Source of the DNA: Myxococcota bacterium
GTDB taxonomy: Bacteria > Myxococcota_A > UBA796 > UBA2385
Assembly: GCA_023150805.1 (NCBI GenBank)
Contig: JAKLKF010000048.1
Span: 1-51,828, forward strand
Length of the DNA stretch: 51,828 nt
Reading direction: 5' to 3'
This document shows positions 7,787 to 16,668 of this stretch, in pieces (position 1 is the stretch's first letter; each line of letters begins with the position of its first letter). The translations under genes and the position numbers were made by a program. The notes beneath the pieces were generated by a model, which was given only the letters and a program-made list of their open reading frames with translations, had not been told where the DNA came from and did not search any database.

Positions 7787-8920
7787 TCAGGGCGCGACGA
7801 GGAAGCGGTGGGCGGCCTCGAGCTGGATGTCGGGGAAGCCGGTGCGCAGCGGGCCGACCAGCGGCACCTGCACCGGCTCCACCACCAGGTCGGGCTGCAC
7901 GCCGCCCGCCGCCCAGCTCGTGCCGTCCGCGGCGAGCAGCATCGTGTCGGCGAGCTGCAGCACCAGGCCGTCGCCCAGCGGGTGGTGGCTCTCCAGGGCG
8001 GCGTGGCCGGCGGTGCGGGTGCCGACGACGGCGGCGCGGCCCTGGTCCCGCAGGGCGGCGGCGAGGGCCTCGGCGGGTCCGGCGGTCCCCCGGTTGACCA
8101 GCACCGCGATCCGGCCGGCGTGGGCCCGCTCGCCCGTGCTCTTCACGGCGTCGACGCGGCCGGAGGGGTCGACCGTGCGCGCGACCGGCTGGTCGGGCCC
8201 CAGGAAGGCCCCCGCCAGCCCCGCGACCGCCGCGAGGGTGCCCTCGCGCACGTCGCGCAGATCCAACACGACCAGCCGCCCGCCGGCCTGGGCCAGGGCC
8301 TGGGAGACGACGGCGGGCGTGCCGGGACCCAGGACGTCCAGGCGCAGCACCAGGCGCGCGTCATCCGTTGTCACCCTGGCCGGCGGCACGACGAAGGTCC
8401 CCGGGCGCAGCTCCAGGCGGCGGAGCGGCCCCTCCTCGCGCCGGACGTCGAGCACGACCCCACGCCCGCGGCCCGCCAGGACCCGGGCGTCCACGAGCTG
8501 CTGGATGGCCGGCGCCGCCAGGCCGGTGAAGGGGTGGTCGTCGACCGCCACCACCAGGTCGCCGGCCAGCAACGCCGCGCCGGCCGCGGGCGAGCCGGGG
8601 AAGACCTCGGTCACCAGCAGGCCCCGGCCGGTGGCGACGGTGTACTCGACGCCCATGCCGGTGCGCTCGCCCCGCAGGCGTGCCTGGCGCGCGCGGTCCT
8701 CGGCCACGGTCAGGACGGCGTTCCCCGGCGCCCCGGCCTGCGCGTCCAGCCAGCTCGCCATGCCCTGCAGGGCGGCCAGCCGCAGCGCGTCGGGGTCGGC
8801 GCGCCCCGGCATGCGGGCCTCGATGATGCGGGTCGCGGCCTGCACGACGTCCGCCTCCGCGGCGTCCGCCCGGGCGCAGAGCAGCAGCAGGGGGAGGAGC
8901 ACGCCCATGGGTCGCCACAT
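7787..8920 (-). CDS. Exported S41/C-terminal-processing protease homologue lacking the Ser-Lys catalytic pair
   Basis: A 377-residue protein with a signal peptide (about residues 1-20), a PDZ-like region (about 93-165, including the GLLVTEVFPGSPAAGAALLAGD segment) and an S41/CtpA-type fold after it. In active members the nucleophile lies in a G-[ST]-A-S-A-S-E motif and the general-base Lys 25 residues later in a TFGKG-type motif. Here the motif reads GTAGPAE with Gly281 at the Ser position, and the second reads RTAGHA with His306 at the Lys position, exactly 25 residues on. I checked both codons on the DNA. The protein should therefore be catalytically inactive and may act as a peptide-binding or regulatory scaffold. 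It starts at ATG 8920, 32 bases after the anti-sigma gene, which suggests a role in periplasmic signal sensing. Confidence 0.85.
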   Translation of the reverse strand: MWRPMGVLLPLLLLCARADAAEADVVQAATRIIEARMPGRADPDALRLAALQGMASWLDAQAGAPGNAVLTVAEDRARQARLRGERTGMGVEYTVATGRGLLVTEVFPGSPAAGAALLAGDLVVAVDDHPFTGLAAPAIQQLVDARVLAGRGRGVVLDVRREEGPLRRLELRPGTFVVPPARVTTDDARLVLRLDVLGPGTPAVVSQALAQAGGRLVVLDLRDVREGTLAAVAGLAGAFLGPDQPVARTVDPSGRVDAVKSTGERAHAGRIAVLVNRGTAGPAEALAAALRDQGRAAVVGTRTAGHAALESHHPLGDGLVLQLADTMLLAADGTSWAAGGVQPDLVVEPVQVPLVGPLRTGFPDIQLEAAHRFLVAP

Positions 8921-8952
8921 CGCCCGACGCGCCCGCCCCGGCAAGGCGCGCC

Positions 8953-9474
8953 TCAGAGGCTGCCCCGGAAGGGTGTGTGGGCCACCAGCCCGACCGGCTC
9001 GACCGGCGGGGACGCCCGCGGGGTCGCCGCCAGGCGCAGCTCGCGGTCCAGCCGGGCCTCGACCTGGGCAAGCTCCTGCCCCTGGCGGGCCAGGGCCTGC
9101 GCCTGCCACAACGACAGGCCGGCCGTCAGCACGAAGGCCACCGCCAGCGCCAGGGCGGCGCTGGCAGGCAGGCGCAGCTCGCGGCGCCACCAAGGCCCGG
9201 CGAGGGCCGCCGACGGGCCGGCCACTGCCCCGGCCTCCAGGCGCGCCCACTCCCGGTCCAGCGCCCGATCCATGCCGTCCCAGAAGCCCGGGACGGCCGG
9301 GTCGACCCGCAGCCGGGGCGCCGCGAAGCGCTGCCCCTCCAGCAGGCGCAGGGTGGCGCTGCAGCCCGGGCAGCGGTCCAGGTGGCGGGCGAAGAGCTCG
9401 GCCTCTCCCGGCGACAGCTCTCCGTCCAGCCAGCCGGCCATCCGGTCCGCCGCCTCTTGGCAGGTCATGGGCAT
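8953..9474 (-). CDS. Membrane anti-sigma factor with zinc-finger (zf-HC2) domain
   Basis: A 173-residue protein. The N-terminal cytoplasmic domain has the anti-sigma zinc motif: His31, Cys35 and Cys38 in H-x3-C-x2-C, after a DRMAGWLDGELSPGEAELFARHL helix pair typical of ZAS/zf-HC2 proteins. One transmembrane helix lies near residues 104-125, followed by a short periplasmic tail with a coiled-coil-like segment (QGQELAQVEARLDRELRL). The start ATG 9474 is preceded by GGGAG; GTG 9492 and ATG 9468 are alternatives. It directly follows the ECF sigma gene (63-base gap) and should bind and hold that sigma factor at the membrane. Release is often triggered by regulated proteolysis; the next gene being a protease-like protein without catalytic residues is notable. 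Confidence 0.88.
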   Translation of the reverse strand: MPMTCQEAADRMAGWLDGELSPGEAELFARHLDRCPGCSATLRLLEGQRFAAPRLRVDPAVPGFWDGMDRALDREWARLEAGAVAGPSAALAGPWWRRELRLPASAALALAVAFVLTAGLSLWQAQALARQGQELAQVEARLDRELRLAATPRASPPVEPVGLVAHTPFRGSL

Positions 9475-9537
9475 GGGATCTCCCTCGGGCACGGCACAAC
9501 CCCCACGGGTCGCGCGCGCATCCTCACGACGCCCTGC

Positions 9538-10122
9538 TCAGGACGCCGCCGCCGCGGGCAGCACCTCGGCCAGCCGGCGCCGGGCGCGCGACAGGCGCGA
9601 CATCACCGTGCCCAGCGCCACCTGGAGCACCTCGGCGATCTCGGCGTAGGACAGGTCGTCGTAGTAGCGCAGCAGGAGGATCTCGCGGTGGTCCTCCGAC
9701 ATCTGGTCGATGGCGGCCAGCACCTCGGCGCGCTGCTGCCCCTCGAAGACGCGGTCGACCTGGTCGGCCTGGGTCTGCTCGCGCGGCGGGCTGGCCTCCA
9801 GGATGGCCCCGCGCCGCCGGCGGTCGCGGACCAGGTTGAAGCACAGGTTGCTCGTCACGCGGAACAGCCAGGCCTTCTGCTGGAAGGCGGGCTCGAAGAA
9901 GCGCTGCTCGCGCATCGCCCGGATGAAGACCTCCTGGACGACGTCGTGGGCCTCCTGGGCGTCCTTGGTGATGTAGCTGGCGTGCACGAACAGGCGGTCG
10001 CGGAACTTGCGGACGACCATGTCCATCGCCAGGCGGGGGTTCTCGGCGTGCAGCGCCTTCAGCTCGTCCTCGGTCCAACGAGAAGCCGCTTCGGGGGCCA
10101 GGAGCTTCAGGGTCGCGCTCAT
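9538..10122 (-). CDS. ECF-type RNA polymerase sigma factor
   Basis: A 194-residue sigma-70 family protein with only regions 2 and 4, as in ECF sigma factors. Region 2 spans about residues 35-105 (KFRDRLFVHASYITKDAQEAHDVVQEVF, then the AWLFRVTSNLCFNLVRD segment). Region 4 spans about 130-190 (QMSEDHREILLLRYYDDLSYAEIAEVL followed by the recognition helix GTVMSRLSRARRRL). The start ATG 10122 has a strong GGGAGGT ribosome binding site. It is the first gene of a block with the anti-sigma factor and a protease-like protein, so it probably responds to an envelope signal. Two GTGACA direct repeats 10 bp apart lie 80-95 bases upstream and could be its own recognition or control site. Confidence 0.93.
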   Translation of the reverse strand: MSATLKLLAPEAASRWTEDELKALHAENPRLAMDMVVRKFRDRLFVHASYITKDAQEAHDVVQEVFIRAMREQRFFEPAFQQKAWLFRVTSNLCFNLVRDRRRRGAILEASPPREQTQADQVDRVFEGQQRAEVLAAIDQMSEDHREILLLRYYDDLSYAEIAEVLQVALGTVMSRLSRARRRLAEVLPAAAAS

Positions 10123-10202
10123 CTCTACCTCCCAGGTGGGGTCGCCCGTGCGACGCCTGGCGCGCCGGCACCATTCGGGGGCGGCGGGGGGGAGGAGGGC
10201 TG

Positions 10203-10218
10203 GTGACAGCCCGTGACA
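10203..10218. promoter_or_regulatory. GTGACA direct repeats in the divergent sigma/khpA region
   Basis: GTGACA occurs at 10203-10208 and again at 10213-10218, spaced by one helical turn, in the 268-bp region between the divergent ECF sigma gene and khpA. It could bind a regulator or form an ECF promoter part. The rest of 10123-10390 holds the khpA promoter and a 16-bp palindrome. Confidence 0.3.
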
Positions 10219-10275
10219 AGCGGCGAGCGCCGGGCGCGGCCGGCGGGCGCCCGCGGGATCGACGCGCGCCCCGGG

Positions 10276-10304
10276 TTGACGGCGGGGGTCGGCGCGCACA
10301 CAAT
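10276..10304 (+). promoter_or_regulatory. Sigma-70-like promoter of khpA
   Basis: TTGACG (10276-10281) and CACAAT (10299-10304) are separated by 17 bases, matching housekeeping promoter geometry. A transcript would begin near 10311 and have a leader of about 80 bases. The rpoZ gene has the same -35 hexamer and spacing. Confidence 0.55.
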
Positions 10305-10335
10305 CCCCTCGCTGTGCGGCGTCGCCCCACCCAAA

Positions 10336-10351
10336 CCCCGACCGGTCGGGG
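10336..10351. promoter_or_regulatory. Perfect 16-bp palindrome in the khpA leader
   Basis: CCCCGACCGGTCGGGG is its own reverse complement and sits in the predicted 5' untranslated region of khpA, about 40 bases before the ATG. It may be an operator, or a strong hairpin in the mRNA leader. Confidence 0.4.
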
Positions 10352-10390
10352 CCCATCCCCGACGGGCGACATGCGGAGAGGAGAGCGGCG

Positions 10391-10633
10391 ATGGAAGTGC
10401 GCGACCTGGTGGAGGAGATCGTCAAGCAGCTCGTGGACCACCCCGACCAGGTGGTGGTCAACGAGGTCCAGGGCGCCCACTCCTGCGTGATCGAGCTGCA
10501 CGTCGCCCGCGACGACATCGGCAAGGTCATCGGCAAGAAGGGCGTGCACGCCGACGCGATCCGCAAGATCGTCGCGGCGATCGGCGGAAAGAAGAAGATC
10601 CGCTACGTCGTCGAGATCATCGAGGACCGCTGA
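10391..10633 (+). CDS. khpA: KH-domain RNA-binding protein KhpA
   Basis: An 80-residue single KH-domain protein of the KhpA/YlqC family. The RNA-binding GxxG loop is seen in DIGKVIGKKGVHADAIRKI, and the length is typical. Family members bind small RNAs and mRNAs and often pair with KhpB/Jag to affect cell elongation and ribosome or RNA metabolism. In many genomes khpA lies between rpsP and rimM, but here it stands alone between the divergent ECF sigma gene and the convergent hutU gene (24-bp gap). The start ATG 10391 is preceded by AGGAGAG at good spacing, and a TTGACG-N17-CACAAT promoter lies upstream. Confidence 0.93.
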   Translation: MEVRDLVEEIVKQLVDHPDQVVVNEVQGAHSCVIELHVARDDIGKVIGKKGVHADAIRKIVAAIGGKKKIRYVVEIIEDR

Positions 10634-10657
10634 GGCGACCGGCGCCGCGCCCGGCCG

Positions 10658-12310
<1,653 letters not shown>

Positions 12311-12356
12311 GGCACCTCCGGGAGGGTCGCCGGGCTGCCCGGTCGACCACGAGGGC

Positions 12357-12548
12357 TCAGTCCTCGTCGGTGTACTCGCCGGCGTCGTGCCAGGCGCGAC
12401 GGACGAAGCGGGTGTCGGCCTTCACGGCCTTGTCGGCGCTGTCCTCGAGCGACGCCAGCATCGCGTCGAACTCGGCCTGGGTGATGAGGCCGCGGGCGAG
12501 GTTGCGACGCGCGGTGCGCACGTCGAAGAGGCTGTCGGGCTTGTCCAT
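12357..12548 (-). CDS. Small hypothetical protein, 63 residues
   Basis: A short charged protein starting at ATG 12548 with GGAG six bases upstream. Its centre ([25 protein letters not shown]) looks like a two-helix unit somewhat similar to SHOCT-type oligomerisation motifs, with an acidic C-terminus. There is no signal peptide. It lies 82 bases after rpoZ and 46 before hutU, on the same strand. Start site, ribosome binding site and codon composition support a real gene, but no function can be assigned. Confidence 0.65.
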   Translation of the reverse strand: MDKPDSLFDVRTARRNLARGLITQAEFDAMLASLEDSADKAVKADTRFVRRAWHDAGEYTDED

Positions 12549-12630
12549 GACGTCTCCAGCCCCCGGTGCGGGGCGGCGAGAAGGGGTTCTGCAGGCGAGG
12601 GGCGGACCTGCGGGGTCCGGCCGCGGGCGC

Positions 12631-12945
12631 TCAGGCCTCGGGCGGCAGGTCCTCGTCCGCCTCGGGCGGCAGGTCGTCGTCGGCGGCCGGCGGCAGGTCG
12701 GCGTGCGTCGTGGGGCCGGCGAAGCTGCGCAGCGACTCGTTCTCGTCGAAGGCCGAGAGGTCGGCCGTGACCTTGCCCGCCGCGATCTCGCGCAGGGCCG
12801 TCACGACCTCCTTGTTCTCCCGCGTGTCGTCGATGAGCGGGTCCTCTCCCTGGACGAGCTGCTTGGTGCGCTCGGCCGCGATGAGGACCAGGGAGAAGCG
12901 GTTGGGGATCTCTTCGAGGCAGTCCTCGACCGTGATGCGGGCCAC
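12631..12945 (-). CDS. rpoZ: RNA polymerase omega subunit
   Basis: A 104-residue omega subunit, which helps assemble and stabilise the beta-prime subunit of RNA polymerase. The conserved N-terminal signature [29 protein letters not shown] and the downstream [16 protein letters not shown] helix are clear. The start is GTG 12945, chosen because it opens the omega consensus and has GGAGGT just upstream. The C-terminal tail is unusual: three D/E-L-P-P-E/A acidic units ([21 protein letters not shown]) extend it beyond the usual 70-90 residues. In many genomes rpoZ is near gmk and spoT; here it sits before a small hypothetical gene and hutU. Confidence 0.93.
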   Translation of the reverse strand: MARITVEDCLEEIPNRFSLVLIAAERTKQLVQGEDPLIDDTRENKEVVTALREIAAGKVTADLSAFDENESLRSFAGPTTHADLPPAADDDLPPEADEDLPPEA

Positions 12946-12979
12946 GCGACCTCCAGAGGGCGTGAGTGGACAAGCCCGC

Positions 12980-13008
12980 GTCGTAAGGCGGAGCCCCCCA
13001 CCCGTCAA
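12980..13008 (-). promoter_or_regulatory. Sigma-70-like promoter of rpoZ
   Basis: On the minus strand TTGACG (13008-13003) is followed after 17 bases by TACGAC (12985-12980), 34 bases before the GTG start of rpoZ. The -35 hexamer and the spacing equal those of khpA. Confidence 0.45.
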
Positions 13009-13032
13009 CCGGTCCCGGCGCGGGGAGGGCGC

Positions 13033-13710
13033 TCAGCAGGCCCGGTCGCCCCCGCCGCGCGCCGGCACCACCCCCAGCCGCGCCAGCCGCGCCGCCAGCC
13101 GCGGGTTGCCCGTCGCCCGCCACTGCTCGTACAGCGCCACGATGTCCCCGTCGGAGAGCCGCCCCTCGTCTTCACCCCGGACCGCGTCGTGCACCTCGGC
13201 CAGCACCTCGCTGCAGGCCTCGAAGGCCTCCGCCAGCTCCTGGTAGATGTCGTCGAGGCCCTTGTGGCCCCCCTCGCCGGCGGATCCCCCCTCGCCGACC
13301 CGCCTTCCGCCGAAGCCGGCCGCGCGCAGGAGCCCGGCCAGGGCGTCGTAGGCCGCCGCCCCCATGTCGACGTAGTACTGGCGGCTGACCAGCCGGCCCG
13401 ACAGGCTCTGCCGGAAGAAGCCCGCCGTCACCAGCGCCCGGTCCCCCAGGCTGCGGTAGGCGCGGATCGCCTTCGGGCGGTCTCCCTGCGCCGCCTGGAT
13501 CCGCAGCTCGACCAGGGTCGCCGCCGCCTCCTCGGGCGCCTGCGCGTCGGGGTGGGCACGCTCGACCAGCAGGCTGGTCAGGTAGAAGACGCCCTCCTCG
13601 CCGACGGGGCGACCGTGCTCTTCCACGACGCGGTCGACGTGGGGGTGGAAGAAGTCGAAGAGGTTGTCGTCGGTCTGCAGTCCTGGGCGGTGGTCCACGG
13701 GCTTGCGCAT
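13033..13710 (-). CDS. Hypothetical cytoplasmic protein, 225 residues
   Basis: A mostly helical protein without signal peptide or membrane segment. It contains an N-terminal LFDFFHPHVDRVVEEHGRPVGEEGVFYLTSLLVER segment, a central helical region with YRSLGDRALVTAGFFRQSLSGRLVSRQYYVDMGAAAY, a Gly-rich break near residue 155 and a helical tail. The compact arrangement suggests a regulatory or structural protein, but I recognise no family with certainty. The start ATG 13710 has AGGAGG twelve bases upstream, rather far. A TACAAG hexamer at 13733-13738 could be its -10 box. It is divergent from groESL and 87 bases upstream of rpoZ on the same strand. Confidence 0.72.
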   Translation of the reverse strand: MRKPVDHRPGLQTDDNLFDFFHPHVDRVVEEHGRPVGEEGVFYLTSLLVERAHPDAQAPEEAAATLVELRIQAAQGDRPKAIRAYRSLGDRALVTAGFFRQSLSGRLVSRQYYVDMGAAAYDALAGLLRAAGFGGRRVGEGGSAGEGGHKGLDDIYQELAEAFEACSEVLAEVHDAVRGEDEGRLSDGDIVALYEQWRATGNPRLAARLARLGVVPARGGGDRAC

Positions 13711-13805
13711 CGTGCGGGGGGTCCTCCTGGTCCTTGTACACCTGGGATGCCACGATCGCTGGCGGGGTTCCCGGCCCGCCGCACCGAAATGTCTCCGCGG
13801 CCCAC

Positions 13806-15951
<2,146 letters not shown>

Positions 15952-15979
15952 TCCTCTCCCGGTCCCCGGACCGACGAAG

Positions 15980-16011
15980 GCGGCCCCGTCGTGGCGACAC
16001 GGCGGGGCCGC
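15980..16011. terminator. Hairpin terminator after groEL
   Basis: GCGGCCCCG (15980-15988) and CGGGGCCGC (16003-16011) form a perfect nine-base-pair stem with a 14-base loop. It lies between the convergent ends of groEL and the TPR gene and could serve both. There is no T tract, as is common in such GC-rich genomes. Confidence 0.6.
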
Positions 16012-16026
16012 TGCCGTCTGGGGGCC

Positions 16027-16668
16027 CTACTCGCCGCCGCCCCGGAGCTGCTCCAGGGTGGCCGGGTCGCCGTAGACCGACAGGATCCGCACCAGCACCG
16101 GGCCGATCTCGGGGTCCCGGGCGAAGCCCTGCCAGTCGGGATCCGGGCCCAGGCTGCGCAGGTCCAGGCCGTTGCCGAGCGCCGCCATCAGCGCGGCCTC
16201 GAAGGCGACGGGGTCCTGTCGCAGCGCCGCCACCTCGGCCAGCCGGAAGTGCGCCGCCCAGTGGTCTGGCCGCTCCTGCGCCGCGACTTGCAGATCCTGG
16301 GCCGCGCCCTCCACGTCCCCGCGGGCCAGGCGCAGCTCCGCGCGGTCGTAGGCCGCCGCCGCGTGCCGGGGATCCCGGGCCAGCACCTGCCCGTAGACCT
16401 CCTCGGCCCGGTCGAGCCTGCCCAGCGCGTTGAGCGCGAAGGCCCACTCGTAGAGCACGGCCGCGTCCTCGCCGAGGACCCGGACGTGCGCCTCGCACAG
16501 GTCGACCGCCTCGGCCTGCCGGCCCTGGGCGTTGAGGACCTCGGCCTGCGCGGCCGCGTCCTGGTGCAGCCGCGCCCGGTAGTCCTGGGGATCCCGCGTC
16601 GCCCGGGCCGGGCCGCCCGCCGCGAGGGCGAGCACCAGGAGCCCCACCGCCGCGCGCGCCCCTCTCAC
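16027..16668 (-). CDS. Exported TPR-repeat protein
   Basis: A 213-residue protein with a signal peptide (VRGARAAVGLLVLALAAGGPARA) and TPR-like helical pairs from about residue 30 to 150 (a VLNAQGRQAEAVDLCEAHVRV unit, then a YEWAFALNALGRLDRAEEVYGQVL unit and two more). It is probably a periplasmic scaffold. The start GTG 16668 overlaps the TGA of the metalloprotease gene by four bases (GTGA), so the two are translationally coupled and likely function together, for example in maturation or anchoring of the protease. That role is an inference from coupling. Confidence 0.8.
   Translation of the reverse strand: MRGARAAVGLLVLALAAGGPARATRDPQDYRARLHQDAAAQAEVLNAQGRQAEAVDLCEAHVRVLGEDAAVLYEWAFALNALGRLDRAEEVYGQVLARDPRHAAAAYDRAELRLARGDVEGAAQDLQVAAQERPDHWAAHFRLAEVAALRQDPVAFEAALMAALGNGLDLRSLGPDPDWQGFARDPEIGPVLVRILSVYGDPATLEQLRGGGE

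Noticed and set aside
7787..8920. Active S41 protease
   Set aside because: The family Ser and Lys positions carry Gly and His when read directly from the DNA.
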